Part shown: positions 25,333-34,265 of the stretch, one piece after another
How positions within the stretch are numbered: position 1 is the first letter of the stretch
Layout: every line of letters begins with the position of its first letter
NCBI GenBank assembly: GCA_022826865.1
Contig: JAJDUC010000005.1
Span: 1 to 55,137 of the forward strand
DNA: 55,137 bases
Direction: 5' to 3'
Source: Anaerolineae bacterium
GTDB lineage: Bacteria > Chloroflexota > Anaerolineae > Aggregatilineales > Phototrophicaceae
The notes under the pieces: model-generated
Told to the model about the DNA's origin: nothing
The model's input: only the letters and a program-made list of their open reading frames with translations
Database searches by the model: none
Translations under genes and position numbers: made by a program

Positions 25333-26316
25333 TCATCGTCCCCAGGCCTCAAGCAGAGCTGTTTCCCGGGCCGGCGGCAAATCCGCTGGCTTTTCGATAT
25401 CATCCGGCAGCGAGCGCGCCCATTGCCAAGTATCTTGAATCGTGCGCTCCAGCGGACGAAATTCCAGGCCCTGGGCCAGCGCTTTCCCGATGTCGAAAGT
25501 CATAAAACTGTTCGCTAGCTCAGCGTTAATCCAAAGCGGCAATTCCATAAATTCCCCGACTTTCTGCTTGCGCAAGAAGTCGTCGCTGACGTGATGGAAC
25601 TGTACGTCAGCCTTTAGCGCTTCTTCAGCAACAGAAAGCAAGGCGCCAAACGTGAGACGCTGGGCTGGTCCAGTGACGTTGTAGATGCCGCCTGCGCCCT
25701 CTTCCGTCAAGCGCAAGGTGAAAGCGGCCAGGTCGCGAGCGTCAAGGAATTGAGCGGGCTGGTCGGCCGGCGGCGCGATGGCGTCGCCGCCACGGGCCGT
25801 TCGCCTCACCCAATATGTAAAACGATTTGTAGGATCGTGCGGTCCGACGATTAAGCCGGAGCGGATGATCAAGCATCTGCCGGGGAAAGACGACCCCAAG
25901 GCGCGTTCGCAATGCGTCTTTAGCGGACCGTATGTCTCCGCGGTGACCTCTTCGACCGTCTCGTCATCCAGTGTCAAGACCGCCGCAGATTCGTCTCGCT
26001 GCGGCGCGCCGGCCGGGGGATAAACCGAAAGCGTTGAGATGAAGGTGTAGCGCTCGACGGATTCGCGCAGGGCTTCGGCGGAGAGGCGGACGAGCCGCGG
26101 CAGGTAGCCACAAGTGTCGATGACGGCATCCCAGCGCCGGCCCCTCAAACGGGCGATATCGGATTCGCGGTCGCCGATGATGGTTTCGACGTTGGGAAAG
26201 GCATCCGGCGCGCTGATGCCGCGGTTGAAGAGCGTGACTTTATGCCCGGCCTGCAGCGCGGCCTCAACCAGCGCCCGTCCCAGAAAAACCGTGCCGCCGA
26301 TAATTAGCAACTCCAT
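25333..26316 (-). CDS. NAD-dependent epimerase-like atypical SDR
   Basis: 327 aa. The nucleotide motif is GGTVFLG (8-14), followed by VTLFNRG, DAVIDTCGYLP and ERYTFISTLSVYP. The Tyr of the usual YxxxK is replaced by the pattern AETYGPLKTHCE, which keeps Y and K. This is the CSP41/isoflavone-reductase-like subgroup, where RNA or sugar-nucleotide ligands have been proposed; substrate unknown. GGAG lies 5-6 nt before ATG 26316. The gene is divergent from the M28 peptidase gene and converges with the sigma factor gene (34-bp gap). Confidence 0.85.
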   Translation of the reverse strand: MELLIIGGTVFLGRALVEAALQAGHKVTLFNRGISAPDAFPNVETIIGDRESDIARLRGRRWDAVIDTCGYLPRLVRLSAEALRESVERYTFISTLSVYPPAGAPQRDESAAVLTLDDETVEEVTAETYGPLKTHCERALGSSFPGRCLIIRSGLIVGPHDPTNRFTYWVRRTARGGDAIAPPADQPAQFLDARDLAAFTLRLTEEGAGGIYNVTGPAQRLTFGALLSVAEEALKADVQFHHVSDDFLRKQKVGEFMELPLWINAELANSFMTFDIGKALAQGLEFRPLERTIQDTWQWARSLPDDIEKPADLPPARETALLEAWGR

Positions 26317-26441
26317 ACACTCTCCATATTGCAGGGCCGCGGCGAATCAAACCGCAATCGGCGCCGAAGCAAGTCTAGCCGTTCGACAATTATACGGTAT
26401 GCGGACGAATGCGCTACGCGCGAACTGCGCGGACGGAACTA

Positions 26442-26450
26442 TGCTAGAAT
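26442..26450 (+). promoter_or_regulatory. Extended -10 promoter TGCTAGAAT giving a leaderless mRNA
   Basis: TAGAAT (26445-26450) ends 7 nt before ATG 26458, which is the usual distance from a -10 box to the transcription start. The mRNA should therefore begin at or next to the start codon. No ribosome site is visible upstream of the ATG, in agreement. The -35 region is weak. Confidence 0.55.
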
Positions 26451-26457
26451 CGCCCAT

Positions 26458-27831
26458 ATGGGCCGAAAACTCATCCACCTTAGGGCAGCCGCGCTTGTCG
26501 CCGGTTTTGCGGCGCTGCTGCTCGCCTGCAACCTCGGCGCGAGCGATAATGCGCCGCCGACTCTTGCCTCCTTGCCCACGCTCATGCCACAAGCGACCTT
26601 GGGTTATGTCGCGGCGCGTCCGCTGGAAATTGAAGAGGTCGGCCAAACACCCGTACCGGTTGTCGAAGATGAAATGCAGATTCTGCTCGACCGGGTCGAG
26701 TCCGACCGGCTCATGTCGCATATACGCAGCTTGCAGGATTTCCGCACGCGGCACATCAGCTCGACCCAGGTCTCCAGGAGTGAAGGCATCGGCGCGGCGC
26801 GAAGCTACATAAAGGATCAATTGGACATCTTCCGCGCGGCTTCGGGCGGCAATCTTTATACATTTGAGAATCGCTTCACCGCTTATGCCAGCGCTGAAGA
26901 ACAAAGCACGCAATACAACATCGTGGCCGCCATCAGCGGCACAGAGCTGAACGCGGGCACAGTGATCATCGGCGCGCATTACGACAGCATCGGCGCGCCG
27001 CGAAACGATGGCGCGGTTTATGCGCCCGGCGCGAATGACAACGCTTCGGGTGTGGCGGCGCTGTTGGAAATGGCGCGCATTCTGAGCGGCGCGCAGTACA
27101 AGGCGTCGATCATGTTCGTATTTTTCTCCGCCGAGGAATTCAATCGGCAGGGCAGCATTGCCTTCGCCGCCTGGATCCAGGAGCGCAACGCTGATGTGCT
27201 CGGCATGATCAACGTGGACACAATCGGCAATGTGCACGACTTCAACGGCAACCGGGAAGAACGCTACTTGCGCGTATTCTCCGCCGGGCCCAACGATACA
27301 TCCGTCTCCCGCAGGATGGCGCGCGAAGCCAGCTTCCTCGCTTACAACTACAACCTCGCTCTTGAATTGCAGGTGCAGGACGCCATCGACCGGGAAAGGC
27401 GCTACGGCGATCATTTTTCTTTCAGCGAGCGCGACTTTCCCGCCATCCGCTTAATCAATGCCTATGAAGAGAAGCGTAATGCCGACCCGACGGACACGAT
27501 TGAGTTTATCGAGCCGGACTACCTGCGCCGCGCCGCCCAGGCGACTCTGGCGCTTGCCGCCTCGCTGGCGGATGGGCCACGGCCGCCGGCCAATATCGCC
27601 CTGCGCAGGCGACAGGACGGCAAACGGGAATTGGTATGGCAGCCGGTGTCGGGCGCGACCAGCTACATCGTCGCGCTGCGCCCGCCAGATTCACTGATTT
27701 ATCGGCAACTGACGACCAGCGAGACCAAGCTGGCCTGGGAGGGCTTCACCGACTTCGCCAGCATCGCCATCGCCGCCCAGGACGCCCGCGGCTATATCGG
27801 TCCCTTGTCCCAAGAAATCAATCCCGGTTAG
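26458..27831 (+). CDS. M28-family zinc peptidase, lipoprotein
   Basis: 457 aa from ATG 26458. A lipoprotein signal peptide ends in the lipobox LLACN (Cys24), so the enzyme should be anchored outside the membrane. Zinc-ligand motifs of M28 aminopeptidases are present in order: IIGAHYDSIG, GANDNASGVAALLEMARIL, FSAEEFNRQGS, INVDTIGN and GDHFSF. The last about 80 residues form a fibronectin-like domain (PANIALRRRQDGKRELVWQPVSGATSYIV). In-frame codons upstream of 26458 would disrupt the signal peptide. Transcription is probably leaderless. Confidence 0.92.
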   Translation: MGRKLIHLRAAALVAGFAALLLACNLGASDNAPPTLASLPTLMPQATLGYVAARPLEIEEVGQTPVPVVEDEMQILLDRVESDRLMSHIRSLQDFRTRHISSTQVSRSEGIGAARSYIKDQLDIFRAASGGNLYTFENRFTAYASAEEQSTQYNIVAAISGTELNAGTVIIGAHYDSIGAPRNDGAVYAPGANDNASGVAALLEMARILSGAQYKASIMFVFFSAEEFNRQGSIAFAAWIQERNADVLGMINVDTIGNVHDFNGNREERYLRVFSAGPNDTSVSRRMAREASFLAYNYNLALELQVQDAIDRERRYGDHFSFSERDFPAIRLINAYEEKRNADPTDTIEFIEPDYLRRAAQATLALAASLADGPRPPANIALRRRQDGKRELVWQPVSGATSYIVALRPPDSLIYRQLTTSETKLAWEGFTDFASIAIAAQDARGYIGPLSQEINPG

Positions 27832-27927
27832 TCCCCCGCCTCCGCGGCAAGTACCGCTAGCGCCGACCGTCGCCGTCTGTTAAAGTGTCGACGGCCGATA
27901 CCCAGGCAGCTTGCCCGCAATCGAGGT

Positions 27928-29055
27928 ATGATGCGCGTCGCCCATATCATCAAAGCTACCCGTGTCAGCGGGGCCGAGACTCACCTGATAGATCTGTTGA
28001 ACGGGCTGCGCGAACGCGATATCGATGTTCGCGCTTTCATGCTCGTCGAGCGCGACAAACCCATGGATGAGATGATGCGCCGGGCGTCTGCGCGGGGCAT
28101 TCCGATTACGCGGCTGACTATCCAGCGGGATATCGACCTGCCCTTGTTATGGAGATTGGGCCGCGCCATACGCGCCTATGCGCCCGATCTGGCGCATACG
28201 CATCTCATCCACGCCGACTTGTACGGCTTCCTGGCGGCTAAAGGCGCAGGCGTAAAACGGGTCGTCAGCAGCCGGCATAATGACGATGCCTTTCGTCAGC
28301 GCTCGCGCTGGCGCTGGATCAACCGCAGACTCTGGAGCAAGCTTGACGCTGGCATCGCAATTTCACATGCCATCGAAAAATTCGCGATTGAGATCGAAGG
28401 CGCGCCGGCGGAGAAGATAAGCGTTGTCCATTACGGCAAGGCTTTCACTTGGCTCAGCGACGACGATGTCAGTCTGGCCCGCCGCGAGCTGCGCGCCGAA
28501 TTAGGGCTGGCCGAGGATACGCCGCTCTTGGGCATGGTCTGCCGACTGGTCGAGCAGAAGGGCGTTCCCTATGCCTTGGAAGCCCTGAGGCGGGTCGGCG
28601 GCGAATTCCCGGGCGCGCGCCTGGTTATTGCCGGGGATGGCGAAAAAGCGGCCGAGTTGCGGCAATTGGCCGCGGCGCTCGGCGTGGCCGACCGCGTCCA
28701 CTGGTTGGGCTGGCGTCAGGACGCCGTTGACCTGATGACGGCTTTTGATGTCCTTTTGGCGCCGAGCCTGTGGGAAGGTTTTGGCTTGGCGCTCCTGGAA
28801 GCGATGTCGAGGCGCCTGCCGGTGATCGCCAGCCGCGTCAGCGCGATTCCGGAAGTCGTCCGCCACGGCGAGACCGGTTATCTAGTTGAGCCGCGCGATG
28901 TGGACGCCTTGGCCAAGGCGATTGCGCGATTGCTTCGCGACCGCGCCTTGTGCAAGCACATGGGGCTATTGGGCGCCGCCCGGTTGGAAGAGCGCTTCAG
29001 CATCGCGCGCCAGGTCGATGGAACGCTGGCGGTCTACGAAAAAGTATTGCGCTAG
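27928..29055 (+). CDS. Glycosyltransferase, GT4 family
   Basis: 375 aa. The N-terminal VAHIIKATRVSGAETHLIDLLNGL and the C-terminal GMVCRLVEQKGVPYALEALR, VIAGDGEKAAELRQLA, HWLGWRQDAVDLMTAFDVLLAPSLWEGFGLALLEAMSRRLPVIASRVSAIPEVV are GT-B/GT4 hallmarks, including the E(x7)E loop. Probable role in surface polysaccharide or glycolipid synthesis. Two adjacent ATG codons (27928 and 27931) are possible starts; GAGG is directly upstream, which is short spacing. Neighbours are unrelated, so the pathway is open. Confidence 0.9.
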   Translation: MMRVAHIIKATRVSGAETHLIDLLNGLRERDIDVRAFMLVERDKPMDEMMRRASARGIPITRLTIQRDIDLPLLWRLGRAIRAYAPDLAHTHLIHADLYGFLAAKGAGVKRVVSSRHNDDAFRQRSRWRWINRRLWSKLDAGIAISHAIEKFAIEIEGAPAEKISVVHYGKAFTWLSDDDVSLARRELRAELGLAEDTPLLGMVCRLVEQKGVPYALEALRRVGGEFPGARLVIAGDGEKAAELRQLAAALGVADRVHWLGWRQDAVDLMTAFDVLLAPSLWEGFGLALLEAMSRRLPVIASRVSAIPEVVRHGETGYLVEPRDVDALAKAIARLLRDRALCKHMGLLGAARLEERFSIARQVDGTLAVYEKVLR

Positions 29056-29232
29056 GCGGCCTCGCGCAGCATGCGCCGCTTGCCAGAAGCAGCGCCCGCT
29101 AGCATAATCGACAGATAGCAGGCATGGAGCAGACCGGGACTCAAAATGACGGCCGCAGCCGGAGCTATGCAGCCGCCCTTCACCGCCGGCAATGGGCGCC
29201 GGATGGCACATGTGGCGGGCGCGACCTAGTCG

Positions 29233-30003
29233 ATGAAGAAGGTCTATTTGGCTTTTGCCGCGGCGGACGCGCAGCGCGCCGAGGAAGTTCGGCGCATTCT
29301 CGTCGCCCAGGGTCATCTCCCTTGGACTGATCCCGATCCGCTGCCCGGCGCGGAATGGCGCCATGAGATGGAAGCAGCCATCAGCGCTTCGGATGCGCTG
29401 GTTGTCCTGCTGACGGCGGATGCGGCGGTCTCAATCGCGGTCACTTACGAATGGGCTTATGCGCTGGGCGCGGGCCTGCCCGTATTCGCCCTAATCTATG
29501 AAGAGACGCCCGAGCATCCGCGATTGCAAACGGTAAACCGATATGACGCGCGCTCTTTCGGTGACGAAAACCACTTTTGGGATCACTTCGTAGAGGACTT
29601 CAACCGCCAGATGGAACGGGCGGACGCACAAGTGCTGGCCGCCCGGCCCCGGGCGTCAGAAACCGTGGAAATCGACAAGAGCGTGATGCCGACGGCGCCC
29701 GGCTATTGGCTGGTGATGCGGCGTGGACCGCTCTTGAATCAACTGTTTCAATTGGAACGCGCTGTGGTGAATATCGGCCGCGACCTCGCCAATGACATAT
29801 CCATTCGAGATTCACAGGTGAGCCGCTTTCACCTCAGGCTGACTCTGCAGGAACAGGATTATTTCCTCAATGATTTGGGCAGCGCCAACGGCACGCGCGT
29901 CAATGGCGTGCAAAGCAGCGGACCAAGGCTGCTCAAGGACGGCGATATCATCGCGCTCGGCGATTCTATCCTGCTTACATACGATCTGGTTTATCTGGAC
30001 TAG
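29233..30003 (+). CDS. TIR domain-FHA domain fusion protein
   Basis: 256 aa. Residues 1-125 are a bacterial TIR_2 domain: KKVYLAFAAAD, PGAEWRHEMEAAISASDALVVLLT, and VTYEWAYALGAGLPVF with Glu73 at the place of the catalytic glutamate of NAD-cleaving TIR domains. Residues about 160-250 are an FHA domain with Gly182-Arg183, SRFH (197-200) and NGT (219-221), which binds phosphothreonine. No transmembrane segment. The pair suggests phosphorylation-controlled TIR signalling. TIR domains often serve in anti-phage defence, but no partner defence gene is adjacent. The 3' end overlaps the convergent acyltransferase gene by 29 bp. Confidence 0.85.
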   Translation: MKKVYLAFAAADAQRAEEVRRILVAQGHLPWTDPDPLPGAEWRHEMEAAISASDALVVLLTADAAVSIAVTYEWAYALGAGLPVFALIYEETPEHPRLQTVNRYDARSFGDENHFWDHFVEDFNRQMERADAQVLAARPRASETVEIDKSVMPTAPGYWLVMRRGPLLNQLFQLERAVVNIGRDLANDISIRDSQVSRFHLRLTLQEQDYFLNDLGSANGTRVNGVQSSGPRLLKDGDIIALGDSILLTYDLVYLD

Positions 30004-30679
30004 AAGGCATATCGCCCAGGATCTGCGCCGGATTGCCAGCGACAGTGGCGCCCGCCGCCACATCGCGCCGGACGACGCTGCCAGCGCCGATCACCGCGCC
30101 CGCCCCAATGGCGACCCCCTTTAGTATCAGGACGTTCATGCCGATGAAGACATCGTCGGCGATCGTGATGGGCGCCGTTTTGGCATCCAGCGGCCTGGCC
30201 GCGCGCAACTGTGGATCCAGCGGATGAAAGTCCGTGTCGCAGATGACCACATTGGCGCCGACCCAAACGCGATCGCCTATCGTGATGCATTCGTCGCAGA
30301 CCAGCGCGCCCCCGGTCATGCCGAAGTCGTCGCCGATTGACAGCCTGGCGCCGGGGCGGCGCGTGCTGATGATGACGGGATGGTTGGGCGCGAGCGGGTT
30401 GCTGCGCGCCGTCGAACGCAGAATCATGCGCCTGCCGATTTGGATCCGGCTTTGCGCGTGGCGCTGCACGATGGGCCGGCCATAGCAGCGCCAACCCGAG
30501 CCGAGCTCCACCCCGCGCAAGGCCCAGGCGGAGAGCGGATGAAGGAGCCAGCGCCGGATTTCGTTGACCGCTTTCCAAGGCATATCGCGCGCCTGCCGCA
30601 GCGAATCGCGGGAAAGAAGCGCGTCAGGAATAGCGACCGGCTCGCTAGACTGATCTCTCATGTCGCTATTTGCACTCAT
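29975..30679 (-). CDS. Hexapeptide-repeat O-acyltransferase (LbH, WbbJ/maltose acetyltransferase-like)
   Basis: 234 aa. A left-handed beta-helix made of imperfect hexapeptides ([LIV]GxxxxI) runs from about residue 80: LSIGDDFGMTGGALVCDECITIGDRVWVGANVVICDTDFHPLD, then ITIADDVFIGMNVLILKGVAIGAGAVIGAGSVVRRDVAAGATVAGNPAQILG. HPLD near the DTD holds the catalytic His of this fold. Substrate is probably a sugar or surface glycan. It shares 29 bp with the TIR-FHA gene end to end on opposite strands. Confidence 0.88.
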   Translation of the reverse strand: MSANSDMRDQSSEPVAIPDALLSRDSLRQARDMPWKAVNEIRRWLLHPLSAWALRGVELGSGWRCYGRPIVQRHAQSRIQIGRRMILRSTARSNPLAPNHPVIISTRRPGARLSIGDDFGMTGGALVCDECITIGDRVWVGANVVICDTDFHPLDPQLRAARPLDAKTAPITIADDVFIGMNVLILKGVAIGAGAVIGAGSVVRRDVAAGATVAGNPAQILGDMPSSPDKPDRM

Positions 30680-30879
30680 CGCATGTCCAGTCTACTGACT
30701 AATGATACACGCAATTCGAGGCGACCGGCCCAATCCGCCGCGTCTATCGGGCTTGTCCGGTCTTTCGTTGGTCACGATGAGATGGCTGGAATGAGATTCG
30801 CGAGCCGCGATAATCTTTGTTCACAGAGAGAGCGAGCCGCCTGCTCGCCTGCGCGAAGTAGAGATCTGGGCGGAGCGCG

Positions 30880-33800
30880 TCAGGGCACGCGGAAGATGAC
30901 GTCGCTGGCTTGCACGATATTGCCGCGATGAATAAGCGCCAGCCGCAGCACATAATTGCCGGAACGCAGGGCATCGGCATGCAGCATTTCCAGTTGGCCG
31001 TTGACTACTGAGTTGTGCTGTGGAGAGCCCAATGGCGTCCAATCGGAAAATTGCCCGCCGCGTATGTACATGTGATAGTGATCGGCTTGTCCGAGGCTGA
31101 ATTGCGCCGTGCCGATGATGGGCATGGGTTGGCTGACGGATTGGCCACTCGCCGGCTGCTGTATCTGCAAGAGCGCGCCGACGTTGCCGACCGCTTGCAG
31201 GTTGTAGACACCCGGCCAACAATCGACAGTCGGTAAAAAGGCCAGGCCCTTTTCGCGGGCGTAACGCTCGGCTTCGACGGCGTCTCCCGCTGACGTCGCG
31301 GGACCGCCAATGAACCAGAGATTTTGGGCGCCGGCGGCCATTGCTTCTTGGGCGTCTTGCACGGGAACGCGGCAGAAGTTCGGCGGAATCGGCTGCTGCT
31401 CGCCCGGGGCAACGCGGAACTGAATGCTGGCGGCGACTTCCGGCGGCAAGGGATAAGCGAGGGTCTGGTAGATGCCGGGTGAAATTTCTTGCACAGCGCT
31501 GCCCTGCGCCAGCTCTGGCGTGGGATAGCGCTCCGCGACCGGCGGGTAGCGCAGGTTGCCGTCTGCGTCGGGGATGCCGGCCGGCCCGTCCAGGGTCCAC
31601 TCGTTAATGCTGGCCGGGCAGCGGGTTGAAAACTCGGTCAGTCGGCGCACATCACAAACCTGCCGCAGCGTCATGCCATTCGGCGGAATCGGCTGATCAT
31701 TCAGCAGCTGCCCGTCGTCCGCAAATGCGCTGAGCAATTCCATATCGCCGTAGATGCTTGTCAGCACCGTGTGCCAGATCGGCGCGGCGCCCGTCAAGCC
31801 GGAAGAGTTTACCATCGGGTCGCCATTGTTGTTGCCAACCCAGACGCCGACGGCGACATTGCTCGTATAGCCTATGGTCCAGTTGTCCTTGACATCGTCG
31901 GTGGTGCCGGTTTTGACCGCGGCGAAAATGCCGTCGGTTCGCAGTGGACTAAATGCGCCCATCGCATCGCTTCGCGCGGAATTATCGGCCAATATGTCGG
32001 TGATGATGAAGGCAAGGCGCGGATCCAGAACGCGCTGGCTGGTTGCGCCCCTAAGCGCCGTGTCCGCCGTGATGCGCCCGGCCGGACAACCATTGTCGTA
32101 TTGATAAAGAATGCGATCGTCGCTGTCGATCACACACAAGATCGAGGTGACGGGCACATAATTGCCTTGATTGGCGAAGACCGCGAAGGCGTTGGTCAAT
32201 TCGATCAGCGTGACTTCGCCGCCTCCCAGCGTCAGCGACAAGCCATAGTTGGAAGCGTCTTCGCTCAAGGTGCTGATGCCGAAGCGGCGCAACAGGCCCA
32301 GTAAGGATTCGACGCTGGCTTGGCGCAGCGTCTGCACAGCCGGAATATTGTAGCTGTTCGCCAATGCCGCCCGCATCGTCATCGGTCCATGGAAGCTGTT
32401 GTCGAAATTGCGCGGCGTATAAACAGGCAGGCCGGGCAGCTCGATTTGTGTGCGGGTATCCCAGAGCACATCGATTGTCGACATGCCCCGCTCCATCGCC
32501 GCCGCATAGGTAAAGGGTTTCATGGTGCTGCCGGGCTGGCGGAAGGCCGTGGTGACATTGACGCTGCCGTCGATCGCTTCATTGTTGTAGTCGATGCTGC
32601 CGACCATGGCGATGATTTCGCCGCTGTTCGGTTTGGCGACGACGACTGCGGCATTGCTGGCGTTTTTCGCTTGCAGCTGCGCAACCTGGTTGGCGGCGGC
32701 GCGCTGCGCCAGGCGATTGACGTTCTGATCCAACGTCGTGTATACACGCAAGCCGTCGCCGGCAATATCCTCGGGGCTGTATCCGAGGCCGATCAGCAGC
32801 CGTTCGAGCTCGCCTTGCGCATAGACAGTGAAGTGGGGCGCGATCAAGGAGACCTTGGCCGGGGCGAAGGAGAGCCCTTCTTTCAGCGCTGCCCGCGCCT
32901 GTTCCTGGCTGATGAAACCCTCCTCGACCATTTCCCCCAGCACCTGCCGCCAGCGTTCATCCACCGCCGCCTGCACAACCGGATCCGGGTTGAGCGGGTC
33001 AAGGCTGGCCGGCGCCTGGGGCAAGCCCGCCAGCATCGCCGCTTCGCCCAGGCTCAGTTGCTCGACATCTTTGCCGAAGAAGGTCTGCGCGGCGGTCTGC
33101 GCGCCATAAGCCAGATTGCCGTAATAGATTTCGTTGAAATACATCTCAAGAATTTCTTCTTTGCTCTTGGACTGCGTCAAGACGATCGCCAGCAAGATCT
33201 CCTCCGCTTTGCGGGCGACGCTGCGCTCGGCGCGCTTTTCGAAATCGAAGAAGATATTGCGCGCCAATTGCTGGGTGATCGTGCTGCCTCCGGGCGTATT
33301 CTCCCCGGCTGCGGCGCCCAGATAGGCGAGCGCGGCGACGGCAGTCGCCCCGACATCAATGCCGATATTGTCCAAGAAGCTGTCATCCTCGATGGCGATT
33401 GTCGCCCAGACAAGCGCTTCCGGGATACGATCATATTTAACGCGGACGCGCCGACCTTCGCCAAAGGCTTCGTACAATTCGTTGCCATAACGATCGTAGA
33501 TGAAAGTGCTTTCGAAACCGCGGTAATCGTCCACCGTGGCCACGCGCGCGGTCCACTCGGCTTCGACCTGCGGCAGGAAAATCATCGCCGCGCCAGCTGT
33601 CATCAAGGTCAGACCGCTACAGAATGTGAGAGCCATCCCGACAAGCAACCAGACACAGCCGGCCGGCAGGCCGAGCAAGCGGCGCTTGCGTCTGGGCTTT
33701 CGCGCAAGCTTGGTCGCGTTGGTTGGCGGCGGCTGCGCTTGGCTGCGCCGCGCGCTCGCATCGGGAATGGGGGCGGGCGCCAGCGTCGGATCGGATGGCG

Positions 33801-34116
33801 TAGACCGCGGTCGTGGCGCGAGCAAGCCGCCTTTGCTCGCTGGCCGCGGCTGGCGGATGGCCGTGGGCGAAGATTGCGGCGGCGGCACTATCTGGTTGTA
33901 GGCGGGCATGGTGACCAGCTTGCGCGGGTCCCGGCGCGCATCGCGCGGTGTCAATTCGTCGAGTTCAGATACATGCGGCAAAGAATAGGGAACCGCATCG
34001 CCGGGATCGCCCCGGACCTGTTCCGTGGTCACGACCCCCTCATCCGGCCCTTCCAAGCGCTCTGTTGCTTCGTGATCCGCGGGGTCAAACTCGGCGGATT
34101 TATCGTCGTGAGACAT
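30880..34116 (-). CDS. Class A penicillin-binding protein (PBP1A type) with long C-terminal extension
   Basis: 1078 aa. A cytoplasmic Pro/Arg-rich tail (1-148) precedes one transmembrane segment (about 152-182). The GT51 glycosyltransferase (about 205-390) has the catalytic Glu in AIEDDSF (Glu243) and GGSTITQQLARN. The transpeptidase has SxxK Ser530-Lys533, SYN 588-590 and KTG 735-737. It polymerises and cross-links peptidoglycan outside the membrane. Residues about 800-1078 are an extra domain with a Ser/Gly-poor, Ig-like end (ALIHRGNIVQASDVIFRV), not found in E. coli PBP1A. ATG is 27 nt from the extended -10 at 34144. No other gene overlaps it. Confidence 0.95.
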   Translation of the reverse strand: MSHDDKSAEFDPADHEATERLEGPDEGVVTTEQVRGDPGDAVPYSLPHVSELDELTPRDARRDPRKLVTMPAYNQIVPPPQSSPTAIRQPRPASKGGLLAPRPRSTPSDPTLAPAPIPDASARRSQAQPPPTNATKLARKPRRKRRLLGLPAGCVWLLVGMALTFCSGLTLMTAGAAMIFLPQVEAEWTARVATVDDYRGFESTFIYDRYGNELYEAFGEGRRVRVKYDRIPEALVWATIAIEDDSFLDNIGIDVGATAVAALAYLGAAAGENTPGGSTITQQLARNIFFDFEKRAERSVARKAEEILLAIVLTQSKSKEEILEMYFNEIYYGNLAYGAQTAAQTFFGKDVEQLSLGEAAMLAGLPQAPASLDPLNPDPVVQAAVDERWRQVLGEMVEEGFISQEQARAALKEGLSFAPAKVSLIAPHFTVYAQGELERLLIGLGYSPEDIAGDGLRVYTTLDQNVNRLAQRAAANQVAQLQAKNASNAAVVVAKPNSGEIIAMVGSIDYNNEAIDGSVNVTTAFRQPGSTMKPFTYAAAMERGMSTIDVLWDTRTQIELPGLPVYTPRNFDNSFHGPMTMRAALANSYNIPAVQTLRQASVESLLGLLRRFGISTLSEDASNYGLSLTLGGGEVTLIELTNAFAVFANQGNYVPVTSILCVIDSDDRILYQYDNGCPAGRITADTALRGATSQRVLDPRLAFIITDILADNSARSDAMGAFSPLRTDGIFAAVKTGTTDDVKDNWTIGYTSNVAVGVWVGNNNGDPMVNSSGLTGAAPIWHTVLTSIYGDMELLSAFADDGQLLNDQPIPPNGMTLRQVCDVRRLTEFSTRCPASINEWTLDGPAGIPDADGNLRYPPVAERYPTPELAQGSAVQEISPGIYQTLAYPLPPEVAASIQFRVAPGEQQPIPPNFCRVPVQDAQEAMAAGAQNLWFIGGPATSAGDAVEAERYAREKGLAFLPTVDCWPGVYNLQAVGNVGALLQIQQPASGQSVSQPMPIIGTAQFSLGQADHYHMYIRGGQFSDWTPLGSPQHNSVVNGQLEMLHADALRSGNYVLRLALIHRGNIVQASDVIFRVP

Positions 34117-34143
34117 CGCCTGCCCTGCGCTGTACCTGAAGTT

Positions 34144-34152
34144 ATTCTAGCA
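34144..34152 (-). promoter_or_regulatory. Extended -10 promoter TGCTAGAAT of the PBP gene
   Basis: The minus strand reads TGCTAGAAT here, an exact match to the motifs at 20570 and 26442. It lies within the 15-bp palindrome TATTCT-AGC-AGAATA (34142-34156). The leader to ATG 34116 is about 20 nt after the expected start. Confidence 0.6.
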
Positions 34153-34265
34153 GAATACAGGCGACGGACTACAGCGCGCCGGACGGAAACGGGCGCTGCC
34201 GGCGGCATCTGGTTAAGGCATAGGCGCAATGATAAAATAAGCGCTGGAGCCCTTGGAGATCGTGC

